NCBI RefSeq assembly: GCF_017591425.1
Contig: NW_024465885.1
Coordinates: forward strand, 32,124,501 to 32,188,500
Direction: 5' to 3'
Origin: Ochotona curzoniae
Lineage: Eukaryota; Chordata; Mammalia; Lagomorpha; Ochotonidae
DNA: 64,000 nucleotides
In this document: positions 33,745 through 46,376 of the stretch, in pieces
Numbering within the stretch: the first letter of the stretch is position 1
Layout: each line of letters starts with the position of its first letter
Translations under genes and position numbers: made by a program
The notes under the pieces: generated by a model
Told to the model about the DNA's origin: nothing
The model's database searches: none
Seen by the model: only the letters and a program-made list of their open reading frames with translations

Positions 33745-34105
33745 ATTTCATGTCTTAGCCCATGCAGACTATATTAATAAATTACCACAGACTGAGGAAC
33801 TATAAAAAATAAAAATATTTTCTCTCACAGGCCTGGAAATGAAAGATCAGGATGTCAGCATGGTTCTGTTCCAATGAGGGCATTCTCCTAATTGCACATT
33901 GCTAACTTTGTGCTATTACCATAGAAGACATGAGGAGCCATGGGTTCTCTGGAGCCTCTTCTTAAGGACATTAATTGCATTCATAAAAATGTCTGCTTTC
34001 ATGACTTATTCTCAACCAAAGGCCCCAAATATTGATATCAACTACATGGATAGTTATGTGTTTCCATCTCACCAATTTGGTATGCACATATTCAGTACAT
34101 AGATT
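33745..34105 (+). mobile_element. MLT1-type MaLR LTR, old
   Basis: 'aattaccacagactgaggaa', 'tattttctctcacaggcctg', 'gaaagatcaggatgtcagca', 'cttcttaaggacattaattg' and 'accaaaggccccaaatattg' follow the order of the MLT1 consensus I know. Divergence is high, as expected for an element predating placental orders. Confidence 0.7.
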
Positions 34106-35959
34106 ATTTTCTCCACACCACCCTCTCATTCTCCCTGCCTTTATTTCTTACTTTGTTTTGCCTTATATCTTCTATAATATTAGTGAAGCTGGAAAATCCT
34201 TGCCTTTCACTAATATTTTGGTGTACTGTTTCTCACATTCCTAGTTGATTTAAATAAAATTTCTGATCAAATAATACCTTATGACACAAAGAGAATTCTG
34301 TAAACAAGCCACAATTTGATGAACATTTCATGGAATAGTGTCAACCTTCTCTCCACCTGATACTATTATTGATTGATTATTTAGAAGAAATTTTTCTTCT
34401 AGGTTGATAATTCTCATTATCATAACTGTTAGTCTGAATTGCCACTGTTTTAAACTTTCAAAAGGAATTTTATTAGAAAGTTATTTAAAAGCCATAGGGA
34501 AAAACATCATAGTAATGATTTCAGTTGAGATTATTTTAATGTTTTAATGAACTCCTACAGGTCTGAGGTCAAAAAAATCCTTATTAGCTAGTTTTTTTTT
34601 TTTTAACTAGAACATTTCATAGTATATCAACATATTGCTCTATCCTGTTAACCATACCATTTGTATAACAGAGATAAGCAACTGCATCAAAGGATTCAAA
34701 AAGATCTTCTGCTATATATACATATATATATGTGTGTGTGTGTATATATATCTTCAGCTATATCTTCTGTTATATATGTATATATATATAAAACAGTGTA
34801 TCTAACTTCTGTACATAACAGTATATAAGACTCCATTTCATCAAAATTTCATGTAATTCATTGATTCTTTTCCCTTCTTTCACAAAAGTGTCTCTTCAAT
34901 ATTTTGCGTGTTTGACTGACAGACTTAGGTTTATGTCAGATCCAAGAGAAACAAGAATCAATTCTTCCTTCCTCTGTAATCAGGCAGACCGCCCCAAACT
35001 ATGATCCAGGCAGGAACCTAGCATCTCCACATCTTACATATGACAAGTGCGTTAATTGGTGTCCTAACTGTCCAAAAAAGAAAGATCATAATTCATCTTC
35101 CTTTAAAAAATGAGAAATATTCAAGAGATATTGATTAGATGTTCTGAATGATAAATAAACTTGAATGAGAAGCTGGAGGTAAGACACGTTTCATATGATC
35201 AGTATGATATTTGGAATTTCTTATGCTTGAACCCTAGTACAAATTGAACAGACAGAAATTGAATGCTATTGATTACGATTATGAATAAATGTGAAGCCAA
35301 TTAATTATATTATCCCTTTGCCTTTCCCTTTTAATGAAGAACATTGCAAAATTTAGCTTAGCATTCATTGATATGGCACTTTTTATTTTAATACATATCA
35401 TAAGGACGGAACTAAAAAAGTGCTAAAGGACTAGAGAAAAATATTGATGAAAACATTAAGTATATCAAAAGCCATTCATGTTGTATTGATCAATTCCATT
35501 CTTCTATGCCTGACAGAGAACATTCAATAATCAGAATTACCCATTTATCATTTTGACATTGCCCTTTAGAGAGTAATTAATGATACTATTTCATGTAATT
35601 ATTTCAGTCCATAAGGAGTTTTCAGAAAGCACATGTGTTGTGTTGTTGAGCATCTGTATATTTTAATCTTGCACTAATTTACCTTTTGACGATGTAATAT
35701 AGATAGTATAACATTTCATGAAATTGTTTTCATAATGAATATGATTTCCTTCCTAAGGTTTTCTTTAAAAACTGCAGAGAAATGAACTGTTTCTCTTCTC
35801 CAACACTTTATATTTATTGTTATTTCATGTAAAGAATAGGGATAACATGCTGACCAAGCCACTGTCATGGCTGCCAGGCTTAAACTACATGTTTGGGCTA
35901 CACATTGCACCAGAAGTTGGTTTGGCAACAAATTAGAGTGGTGGCCACTGAGGGCTTTC
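34106..35959. other. Unique AT-rich DNA with AT/GT microsatellites
   Basis: 34712-34792 holds (AT)n and (GT)n runs in which a 'tcttctgctatatata' type unit appears twice. No genes were recognised. Confidence 0.45.
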
Positions 35960-36735
35960 TAGCCATGTATTGGGTGATTTCGGGGGGGGGGAGGGGGTTG
36001 GTGGGTTTCTACAGACCAAACTACAACACCAGCAGGTAATTGGGGGAGATGGGATGGAATGAATCAAATGTGGCAAATTGGAGGGCTTCCCTAAGTCAGA
36101 TCAAGGCAGGTCCTGGTGAGCACAGAAACCAGGATTGGGAGCAGAATAGGCTGGGTCAGGCCACAATACCCACCAGAATATTTGAAAACTGAAGCTGGAG
36201 GCAGGCCATGATGAGGGGGACAGCAGTAAATGCTAGTGCATGAAAGACCCAGAGGTGAAGGTGGACTTGGTAAGGTTTATTTGGTGTTATCTCTATTGGG
36301 CCACAGTGGCTACTGGTACATGTGAGAGCTGGGGCTGGGACAGGATAGGCTGTGGCAAGCCACAACATCAATCAGCATTAATGAGAACAAGGTATGGAAG
36401 TGAAATGAGCTGAGCTAGGCTGTACTACCTGTTGGTTCATATGAGAGCTGAGCCTGAGGGCATCTGGACCAGGCTTGGCTAGGCTGTAGTACCATCTGTT
36501 GAGAGATGGAACTGGGTACAATCTGTTTTAGAACTGGCCACAGCACCTGCCAGCATGCTCAAGATCCTGAGTTGTGGCAGCCTTGTCAGGAAACTATGAG
36601 GACTCCGTTGGGTTTCTGTATCCATTGTTGCACACACAAGTTTGGACCGGGAGGGCTAGGCAATAGAACCTGCTGGTGCATACAAGAGCCAATTCTGGGC
36701 CTGAACTGGGACTCTGAATCCAATCTGATAGTCTA
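35960..36735. repeat. Diverged GC-rich tandem-like array
   Basis: An island of higher GC with recurring, strongly diverged units. Anchors such as 'taggctgtggcaagcc' (36345), 'taggctgtactacctgttgg' (36417), 'taggctgtagtaccatctgt' (36481), 'ctggccacagcacctgccag' (36534) and 'taggcaatagaacctgctgg' (36657) recur every 50-120 bp. They are each followed by a 'catatgagagctga'-like segment. It could be monomers of an L1 5' UTR, part of an ERV, or a minisatellite. A G-run sits at 35982-35996. Confidence 0.55.
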
Positions 36736-37061
36736 CCCTTTATTAGTTATTCACTGATAATTTCACTTAAGCGAATTATTAATTTGACTTAATATTCATT
36801 TATTTAGCATTCTAGTAATAATACTCCATTATGTGCTTGCTCTAAACTAAAAATTATTTCTGAAGTTTATAAAATAGCTGAGCATTGCATGACAATTTCT
36901 TACACTATATTACATGCCAACTGCACACTTCTACTTCTATAAATTAAAAGGTAGTTTTTAAGTTCTAGTGTCAATCCAGAATTTCTCTATGCTAAATAAA
37001 GCCTTAAGAAATATATGTAAACATGCATTTTTGTGGTATTATACTATAAATGGTCTGTAGG
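36736..37061. other. AT-rich unique DNA
   Basis: Nothing recognised. Confidence 0.45.
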
Positions 37062-37335
37062 GGAGCCAAAATCATCTATTACGGTACCTGGTTTGAGTAT
37101 AAGCTATTCTGTATTTCTGATCCAGATTCCTGATAATTTACCTCAAAAGTATCAGGTAATAGCCCAAACATTTGGGTTACTGCCATCCTAGTGAGAGACT
37201 CAGATTCAATGCTTAGCTTGTTGCTGTGGTCGGGCCCAACCATGGCTGTAGTGGACATTTGGGGAATGAACAAGCAGAGAAAAGGTCTCTGTCTCCTGTC
37301 TCTCTCTCATCCTGCCATTGCTTCACGTAATGAAC
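37062..37335 (+). mobile_element. Very old CSINE
   Basis: 'gtgagagactcagattcaat', 'gtggacatttggggaatgaa' and 'aaaaggtctctgtctcctgt' are in order. The head is barely recognisable. Confidence 0.62.
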
Positions 37336-37338
37336 AAA

Positions 37339-37672
37339 TGGGGCCAGCACAATAGCCTAGTAGCTAAATTTTCATGTTGCATCTGCCTTCATCCCATATT
37401 GGCTCCAGTTAGTATACTGCTTGTTCCATTTCCCTTCCAGCTCCCTATTTCTGGCATGAGAAAGCAGTAGAGGATGGTCCAAAGCCTAGGGTTCCTACAC
37501 CCTCAAGGGACACGCAGAAGAATTTCCTGGCTTCTGGCTCCTGGCACCTGGCTTGGCTTCAAATAGGCCACTTGGGAAGTGAAAATCTTTCTCTCTGTAT
37601 TTCCTTTTCTCTGTACATCTGCATTCCAATAAATTCAAAAAATAAATAAATAAATAAAACAAAACTTTTAAG
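37339..37672 (+). mobile_element. CSINE, full length
   Basis: Box A 'tagcctagtagc' and all body landmarks are present. A local duplication gives 'ggcttctggctcctggcacc' followed by 'tggcttggcttc'. It is directly downstream of an older CSINE in the same orientation. Confidence 0.92.
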
Positions 37673-38138
37673 AAGAAGAAATCAATAAATGATTAAAAAT
37701 ATGCATATGTAGGAAAATTCAACTGCTCATATATGTTAACAATTTCATGATTAGTTATTACAACTTGTAACCTGATTGAACAAAAACTGTTCTTCTAGTA
37801 AGATTTTTAAACTGTTCATTTTGCCAAAGTTGAGAATCTTATGGAAATTAATGGATTTGAAAATGTATAAGGATATATACTGTTACATGAACATTTCAGT
37901 TAATGCTTTCCATCCAATTATTATGTATTTCTAATATTTTCATTATGGCTTTGGTAATATAATAAGTCTTCTCGTAACTTCTTTTAAAAATTTTTTTCTC
38001 ATAATTTCTTATGTGGAACGGAGAAAATTTAAGACGTTACTGATTATATACATGTAGTGCAGAAAAGGAGTTAGTGTGCACGTACCGTTTACAATTGTAG
38101 CTCTTCCCAATGGAAAACTTGTTTTGAACAAAAATGTA
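37673..38138. other. AT-rich unique DNA
   Basis: Nothing recognised. Confidence 0.45.
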
Positions 38139-38466
38139 GGGCCTGGTGGCGTGGCCTAGCTGCTAAAGTCCTCTCCTTAACATGCTGGGATCCCATATGG
38201 GCTCCGGTTCTAATCCCAGCAGCTCCACTTCCCATCCAGCTCTCTGCTTGTGGCCTGGGAAAGCAGTCCAGGACAGCCCAAATCTTTGGGACCCTGCACC
38301 CATATAGGAGACCTGTAGGAAGTTCCTGACTCCTGGCTCCAGATCAGCGCAGCACTGGCCGTTGTGCTCACTTGGGGAGTGAATCATTGGACAGAAGATC
38401 TTCCTCTCTGTCTCTCCTCTTTGTACATCTGCCTTTCCAATAAAAATAAATAAAATCTTTTTAAAA
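38139..38466 (+). mobile_element. Young CSINE
   Basis: Head 'gggcctggtggcgtggccta', body close to consensus ('ggatcccatatgggctccgg', 'gaagatcttcctctctgtct') and tail 'aataaaaataaataaaatc'. A 103-codon antisense frame is a by-product of the SINE. Confidence 0.95.
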
Positions 38467-39007
38467 ATATACATTTATTGTTGTAAATAGATTTTAAAAT
38501 CTGCATTATATTAATTCCTGCTTGCAAATATGAAAAAGCATTGAAGTCTTTGTAATTTTAATATTATTATCTTCATGGCAATGATTTTCCTTATTATAGC
38601 ATCAGGACTTACCATTTTGGATAATTGGAGAATTCTTGACATTTGCTTCAAAAGTCATAGTAAAATTTTGCTTAATTTGTTCTACAAGTACATGATTGGG
38701 AGAGAAAAAACACAGAGCTAATTAAGAGTAGAAAATCATTCTAAAATTACATGTATCCTGTGCCCTGTATCAGTAGCTTACTCATCTTTCTGGGAGGACT
38801 ATCTTGTTTTTGTATGGTTGCAATGTGCTTTAATTTCAACAAGGAAATGTGTATATTCCATGTATGTGGCTAACAGATTTATCCTGCTTTTATGATAGAT
38901 ACTTAAATAGATGGGCATGTCTTTATAATTCTGGGGTAGAATTATCAATTCATTTTCTGTGTCACTCTTTTTTATAGAGATTCACAATTATATCTATTTT
39001 ATAAGAG
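38467..39007. other. AT-rich unique DNA
   Basis: Nothing recognised. Confidence 0.45.
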
Positions 39008-39310
39008 CGCTTGCTGCAAGATACAGTGCTCTAAGCTGCCGTCCATGATGCAGGGGTCCCTTCCAGTCCTGCTGGTTCCAGTTTCAGTGTCACTCCCTAC
39101 TAATGTACCTGGGGAAAGCAGGAGAACAGGCCTAAGTCCTTGGTTTCTTGACACTCACATGACAGACCCAGATGGAGTTCCAGGCTCCAGGCTTCTGTGT
39201 GGTCCTGGGAAGACTGTTAAAACTTTTGAGAAGTGAACCGGTACACAGACCTCTCTCCTTCGTTCCCTCTATCCCTTTCTGTTACTATACCTTTCAAAGA
39301 ACTAAATTAT
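39008..39310 (+). mobile_element. Old CSINE
   Basis: 'ctactaatgtacctggggaa', 'ctcacatgacagacccagat' and 'gaagtgaaccggtacacaga' are in order, with a decayed tail 'ctttcaaagaactaaat'. Confidence 0.75.
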
Positions 39311-39647
39311 GTTTAAAATGATTGGTGTGCCATCAGTTAAAAGGGGGCATTTGCTTATATGTTGATTTTTTTCTCCCATATACAGTTATACATATTTTTG
39401 ATCGGATATCTTAATATTACACGGCTACCACAAGAAATTGTGTGAAACTACATAGGCATACATAGTTACTGATAAATTTTAACTAGTCTCCCTATCATTT
39501 CTTATCCATCCATACTTAGCTGTAACCTGTTTCAATGGGCTAGCCCCGTACCTCTGTGCACGGTACCTCTGTGCTGATAAGCAAAAAATAAAGCAGTTAC
39601 CAACAATGAGGAGAGATAATGGCCATGCGTAATATCCAGTATTATTA

Positions 39648-39893
39648 TTATTTTTTTTTCCTGACCTTGGGCAGGCCTCTACCACACAATTCATCAATTT
39701 TCAAGATTTTCATCCTAAGAAGAGCTACTGGAACTAAGCAATCCATGTATTTCTCTTTGGTGTAAGGATATAAATCAAAATTGTTTATTGGAGATCTATT
39801 CAAATAGTATTTTTCAATGTCTTTGAAAGCATTAGGATATTTTTTCAAGAAGAAATGATGATATACACTAGCATATTCAACTAGAGTACTATT
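39648..39893 (-). pseudogene. Open segment of about 82 codons, possible exon or retrocopy scrap
   Basis: The frame is open on the - strand from a TAA near 39894 down to 39648. It reads sensible protein (for example YPNAFKDIEKYYLNRSPINN and YTKEKYMDCLVPVALLRMKI), with mixed hydrophobic and charged residues and no ATG at its start. AG dinucleotides precede it and 'aaggtcagg' (donor-like) lies at its 3' end (about 39656-39664 on the complement), followed by an A-rich run with (taa) repeats. I do not recognise the family. The flanks fit either an exon or a retrocopy ending in an A-rich tail. No repeat family explains it. Confidence 0.3.
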
Positions 39894-39946
39894 TTAAATC
39901 AAGATCTGTGTATAACAACAATCATAAATCAAACTAGTTTCTTTTT

Positions 39947-40100
39947 TGTTTAAGATTTACATGAACAGCAGAGTTATAGAGTGCAAAGGAGAGATAGAGA
40001 GATGTTCCATTTGCAGTTTCATTCTCCAGATGACCACAATAGCCATTGCTGGACCATGCCAGATTCAGGAAGCAGAATCTTCTTCTAGCGTTCCTTGTTA
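39947..40100 (-). mobile_element. CSINE 3' half, old
   Basis: On the + strand 'tttaagatttacatgaacag', 'gagagatagagagatgttcc' and 'cagatgaccacaatagccat' are seen. The head half is missing after about 40100. Confidence 0.75.
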
Positions 40101-41587
40101 GTAGATTTGCATCTGACACAACTGGGTTTCCACAGCTCTCGCCCGTGACTGCACATTTTATGGTGTGGACAGGAAATTCAACGTGTTGAAAGTGGTAGGA
40201 TCACAAGAGACTGGAATGGGAGGATGCTGATCTCAGAATGAATTCTTGCTTATCATTTTGTGAAATCGTATCTTTTCCAAGGGGAAGAATAACAGGAATC
40301 TGGAAAAGAGACAGAACAAGGTTTTGTTAGGATTCTAGGAGAAAAATATAAAACAGAAAGCTTTTCAAAAGAAACTACATAGTATTCAGTTAAGTGAATT
40401 TATTAAAATGGTTATTATATCCTGAAAGTTTTCTGGTTAATGATTGGAGAGATTTTGAATAATTAATTTGTACCTTCATAAGTATCAATATACAATACGA
40501 GAAAAATGATGACTGCCAAACAGTAATTGCTAATCTGAAGTACAATCTTTTTTCCTATTTTCAGAACATCATTTTACTATGTACAACTTTATAACTAGCC
40601 ACAGCCCTCATAATTATATACCAAAGAGAGCAAGATTTCAAAAATCAATAATTAATTTAAGCCTGTACAATATTTTTAAAACAATGCCAGGAAATAAGAC
40701 ACATTGCCTTTCACTTTCAATAATCTGAAAGTACTTTTATAAATGATGTAAGTAGCTTCTGACTTAGCACAGTTATGCCATACTTGTTCCCATCTAAGTT
40801 TCCAGTATTTTTAATAAGTATGCCACGACATCAGTGATGCTCAACAGGGTTATCTCCTCTCAGGAAAATGTCTTACCTAAGTTGGGTCATGTCTACTGAC
40901 AATCTGGAAAGGACACAAGAGAGAAGTGCTACCACACCTTTCAAACTGCAAGCCAGTGCCATGTGAAAGAACTGGCTAACAATGTCAATAGCGTCAACTT
41001 TAAAGAGATCTGTTTCAAATGAATGTGACCAAAATATGAAATAACAAGGCCATATAAATTATTTTATTCCCTTTGAGTAACCTACTTTGCAATAGATTAA
41101 TTTGCATTTTCAAATTTTTGTTTACCAGCAGGAAATATATGAAAAGATTCATAGTAGAAACAGCATGAAACTATTGCAACATCTTATTTCAAAATATTGC
41201 AACTGATAAATGAGAAATTGATCAACATTTAACATTTTCAAAATTTTGTCACATTTACTCCATACATAAACGTTATAAGTAAACATGCATATTATTTTTG
41301 AGATCACATTTGGATTGTATTAACAGCACAGATACAAACTTTATGATAAACATAATTGAATGGAGGAAGAAGGATGCATCGTTATTTAAGGCGTATAATT
41401 CACTGAAGAAAATCTTTAAAAATATCTGCACGGCAAAAGATAAGTAATCCACACTATATACATACATATATATATCCCCACATATTCATATTACATATGA
41501 AATAAAATATTGCAATATTTTTCCTTTAGTCCAGCATATTTTAGTTAGAATAAAAGTTTCAGGTTTCACACTTTTTTTTTTTAATAT
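40101..41587. other. Unique DNA
   Basis: A short AT/CA microsatellite at about 41458-41474 and a poly-T at about 41571-41582. No gene was recognised. Confidence 0.45.
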
Positions 41588-41604
41588 CAAGATTCCATTC
41601 TTTT

Positions 41605-41919
41605 TTTTTTTTTAAGATTTATTTATTTTTGTTGGAAAGTCAGATATACAGAGAGGAAGAGACAGAGAGAAAGATCCCATTGGATGAATCACTCCCCAGG
41701 TGACCACAATGGCCAGTGCTGTGCCAGTCTGAAGCCAGGGGCCAGGAAATTCCTCTAGTTCTCCCATGCGGATGCCGGGTCCCAAGGCTTTGGGCTGTCC
41801 TGGACTGCTTTCCCAAGCCGCAAACAGGGAGCTGGATGGAAAGTGGAGCTGCCAGGATTAGAACCAGTCCCGGCATGTTCAAGGCAAGGACATAAGCCAC
41901 TAGGCCACTGCACTGGGGC
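41605..41919 (-). mobile_element. Young CSINE with 16-bp target duplication
   Basis: 'caagattccattcttt' (41588-41603) and 'caagatttcattcttt' (41920-41935) flank it with one mismatch. On the + strand the body shows 'gtcccaaggctttgggctgt' and 'cagggagctggatggaaagt'. Confidence 0.96.
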
Positions 41920-41935
41920 CAAGATTTCATTCTTT

Positions 41936-43325
41936 ATAAAACATACAAATGAAATCATTGCTCTGATGAGAATAATTAAGGACATGAGGATAAAGTTCGT
42001 GAATACTTTCTAGTTCATAAACCGTTGCTCCATTAGTTTGTTAATGGATCCTTGGTGCTGGAATTTCCAGCCAGCTCCTTTGGCAGGGTAGCGAGTCCCT
42101 GAAAACCCTTCATGACAGTCCCTTCTGAAGCTATTATTAGAATATGCAACATCATCCAGGCTCATGGTGTAAACATCCCCTTTTTTCTGCCAGAGTCGTA
42201 TGTAATGTAATCTTATTTTCCCTCACTGTTCTAATTGTGGGAGATACGCTTTAGTGTTTCTCTGGTGTAATTAGCATATCTTTGTCAATAATGACAAATG
42301 CAATCAATCCAACCTAACTATAGAAAGGACCGACTCCAATCCTTCTGCTATTTTCTTTCCATTTTTGAATTAGATTAGAGAGACCGAGTGGGAATCCCAT
42401 AGTACCAATGTAAGTCGGAACGACTGAAAGAATTCCGAATGAGAGGGTCTCTCTTCAGCAAATTGAAAGCCTGAGATGGTTGTGAGTACTGAAATGGCAA
42501 AGTGCAGACACAGAAAACTGAATCAATGCACAGAGCTCACGCTAGTTGGCTGGTAAAACTTTAATTAAAGTTCCTGCACAGTACCACCAGACATCTACTT
42601 GGACCATAGCCAAGACAAACAGGTTGCTCAGTTCTTGGAAAAATTGAACTTTGTTGCACACACACACCCAAAATGCTCAACTGTCACCCATGTCAGAAAA
42701 GACAGAAGGCATGACTCCAACTTAAGCTTGGGACTCAGGCAGCCTGACGGAGGCTGGGTCTGTTATGATTGGTTTAGAGAACAATAACAACAATATTTTA
42801 CAGGAATCAGTTCCCAAGGTTAACCTTTTTTGACACAGACATATTGTACAGCTGAGGCCCATGGAGTATGATCATCCTACTGAAAATGTGAAGCTCCGGG
42901 CTTTCTGTCACACACATTTATTCATTATGCTGACAGAACGTCTGATCCATTCCAAATGGTCAATCTCTTCCTTATACTGTCTCAGAGAATTTAGTCTGCT
43001 TTGTTCAGATCTTTGGCCTCCATTGAAATTGCCTTATTATTATTATTATTTTATCACTAAAAGGTAGAAAAGGCTTTCCAAGTATAGAGTTTAGACCTGG
43101 CTGCAGCTGTAGGCGAGGGCCGTGTGAGCTGGGTCAGATTTAACCACAATGATCTAATGAATCTGTTCCTGGTACCCTGGCTCCTAATCTGTGCCTACAA
43201 ATAATTTTGGGTCACAATGATAAGGACTTCTGGTGAGCCATGCAGGGTTACATTGATTTATTTTGCAATTCTAGTGGGTCTGGATTTGTAGAGGCTTGTA
43301 CTGCAAAGTCTGATTTTTCTCTTTT
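41936..43325. other. Unique interval with candidate conserved DNA
   Basis: No repeats other than a short (TTA)n at about 43033-43048. 42030-42480 has even composition and several TAAT motifs (see findings). Confidence 0.45.
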
Positions 43326-43548
43326 ATTTTTAAGATTTACTTATTGTTATTGGAAAAGCATATATAAGAATGGAGAAACACAGAGAAAGATCTTCCTTCC
43401 ACTTTTTCAACTCCCAAGTGGCCACAACAGCCAGAACTGGACTGATCTGAAGCCAAGAGCCAGGAGCTTCTTCTGAATCTCCCACACAGGTGCCGAGGCC
43501 CAAGCCTTGGGGCATCCTCCACCGCTTTTCCAGGCCACAAGCAGGAAG
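43326..43548 (-). mobile_element. CSINE lacking its head (5' truncated)
   Basis: On the + strand it starts 'tttttaagatttacttattg' and runs to 'ccaggccacaagcaggaagt', then stops. The terminal 90-100 bp carrying boxes A and B are absent, as in a 5'-truncated insertion. Confidence 0.9.
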
Positions 43549-43884
43549 TCAAGTGTAATACTGTCAAATTAAACTCAAAGAACTAAAAACTGGCAGAAGC
43601 TATACTCATTGACTCTTATGAGAAGTCCTGAAGAACAAACTGGGCTCCACAGAGTGTTTGATTAAGAAGTCTGCCAGTTTACCTCTTGAAAGAAAAAAAA
43701 AAAGTTTCCCCTCACAACCACAACTGAATAACATGAAGAAATATCATACATGATATCTCTCTAAGTAAGCTTTTGCCAGTATTTTGTGGTTAAATTCCAG
43801 CCAGGTGCTTGGAAGCTAAGCATCAGAAAACACTTCTCTATACTTTTTCATCATTAATATGCATTTGTTTCTAGGTTTTTTTTT

Positions 43885-44170
43885 ATATATAAATAGATTT
43901 GATGTCTTGCATCAATACAATACTAAAACTATAAATAGGTTATTCTTTCTTCTTCCCTCCCATCTCCTGTCCTTTTATTCTTTCAATATTTTGAAAATAA
44001 CAGACTTGGAATTTTCTTTACAATCATACACATAGGATTCTTCTAAGCAAAGGGTTCTGTAAGTGAAAATTAAAAGACCATTGTTCTGCGGGAATAGGAC
44101 AATAGTTATAAACCATAATCATATTAGAAGAGGTGAACTTCACTGAGGTGCTCCAAATGTGTTGGACAGC
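43885..44170 (-). mobile_element. Possible old L1 3' end
   Basis: A T-rich start, then a polypyrimidine box ('cttcttccctcccatctcct', 43949), then lower-complexity AT-rich DNA. This is the order expected of an antisense L1 3' UTR, but no family-specific words were confirmed. Confidence 0.25.
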
Positions 44171-44384
44171 ACTTATTAGCCAGAAAAAAATCATATGAAA
44201 TAAGATATTTATGTGTATATATATTTATGTATTTATATGTCTTAAGATATGTAAATGACTACAACTGGGTTGACCAAGCCAGCAGTAGACATTTGCTTGT
44301 TTAAAGCAAGCGTTTTTCTGAATCAAAAGTCTACATTTCCTGATACTACACTTATTTTTGCAAGGCTATAGATTATTATTAGAC

Positions 44385-44660
44385 TTTTTTTTCTTTATTT
44401 AGTTTCAAACATATTCATTGTACTTTGTAAATACAATTCTAAGAATACTCTATTTCCTTGTTCTGTCCATCCCTTCCTTACCCACTCTTTCTTTTCCTCC
44501 ATTCCTCCACCTTTTTAACAATTTTTGAGATAACATCTGTTATTTGCGTTATGTAAGAAGACAATGTTTCACGAAGTAAGAAGCTTCCATAGTGTATCCA
44601 TTGTAAAAATCCTCAATTGTTTAGATTCCTTCAAGTGAAATTCTAAAGCAAATAATATAA
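44385..44660 (-). mobile_element. Possible old L1 3' end
   Basis: 'tttttttctttatttagttt' is followed by 'ttctgtccatcccttcctta' and 'cctccattcctccacctttt', again the layout of an antisense L1 3' UTR with its polypurine tract. It could be a second copy of the family at 43885. Confidence 0.35.
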
Positions 44661-46279
44661 ACACGAAACTTTCAAACAGAAGGAAGTACACAAACAGAGC
44701 TTAGTGCACTTTCAGGATGTCTGTCCTTTGTTATTTTCATTTAATTATGAAACACCTGGAACTGTTTTCAAGAGGAAATGATTTCTATAAATATCACTCT
44801 AGCTCTTTTCATTAGTAGAAAGTGAAATAACTTTTGTGATCTATGGCATTATTTAGGTCAAGATACAATGTGGCTTCTTCTCCAATACATCAGTTTTCCA
44901 TTTCTCTTTTAAAACTGAAAAAAATACATTTCTAAAATAAAAAATGCATAGGCAGTACCTCATCCAAAGTTGTTTGTGTTAATGCAAGGTCAGTATATTA
45001 TTTAAAATATTATGTTTTATTTTCAAATATGAATATCCCTTTCTTTCTGAAGGAAATGACACTTTATTGACTCTGAGTGAAACCGTACAAAGCTCTTCCT
45101 ACCTCCAGGCAATGTATGTTGTAAAAGATATATGCAATGCAATTGCAAAGATAAACATGGAGAAACAGCTTTCAGTGGGCAGCTCATTGTATTTAGACCT
45201 AAATATCCTGAAACCAAGCTCTTACCTTCATTAACTAAATAATCACATGTAGTTTTTTAAATTTTCTTCATCTTTTTTATTCTATTATTTTTTGGAGAAT
45301 GAATATAGTTACATGCCAAATATTTAGGCATGAAAAATCTAAAACAAGCTATCACTGAACATTCTTTAAATTTGGCAAAACATATAGGACACAGCCGATG
45401 TGTGTTTGGAAACAAAAGTCAATTAGAAAAAAATTTAAATTTTAATTGATAGTGATAGTGAATTTCAGATAAAAAGGATAATGTCACTAATAAGTGATAA
45501 TAAAGAAAAACAAAAACCTAAAAGAAAATTATAAGATATTTGTAAAGGTTCAATATTACCTCAAAGAGAATATATTACTTTGAGTTTATGCAATCCCTGT
45601 AAAATGTGCATCCTCATGTCGCATCTAGAGTATTAAAATGACCGTCAGTTTTTAAAATGGTAGACTTAAAATTAGCATAAAATGGATTAATGATAGCTAT
45701 ACAAATCTTAATATTTATTTCTACACTCTAAGCATATAGAAATGCAATTGAGAAAATAATATTTTATAATTAACAAAAAGTTACAGTGTACTTAGAATGA
45801 ACAATACAAAAAGACACATGGTATAAATACAGAAGCTATAAAACTTAGTAAAGAATAGAATATTGGAACACTAAAAAATATGCTATAATAAAGGACAGGA
45901 AGATGTTTAAAATGTCATTTATTGTCAAGATCCATGTATAATTTATTACATTTAATTAAGTATGTTTGTGGCAGAATGTTTTACATAATAAGTCAATACT
46001 GATATTAGAACTGTGAAGGAATAAGGGAAATAAACCATTGTAATGGAGCTGCCTTAATATTATTCCATCAGGAAGACATTTTAATGTTAAATAAGCTAAT
46101 TGAATATGTCATTGACAGGCCCGAGTGACTAAACTAGTTAATACCTCATATAATCCAAAACTGTATCTAATTATGTATGGTAATTAATATGTAAAAAGAA
46201 ATATCTTAAATTCTATGTAAGGGTGATCAATTTACAAAATTCCAGGCATAAATGGAGTGAAACCTGTCATAAGTAAAAT

Positions 46280-46376
46280 ACACACACATCACATACACAC
46301 ACCACACACACACCACACACACATCACACACACACACACACACACCACACACACACACACACACACACCACACCAC
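46280..46376. repeat. Interrupted (CA)n microsatellite, 97 bp
   Basis: CA repeats broken by recurring 'cacc' and 'catc' interruptions, with the purest run in the middle and 3' part. Confidence 0.97.

Noticed and set aside
35960..36735. CpG island or promoter
   Set aside because: GC is raised but CpG is scarce, and the sequence is a diverged tandem array.
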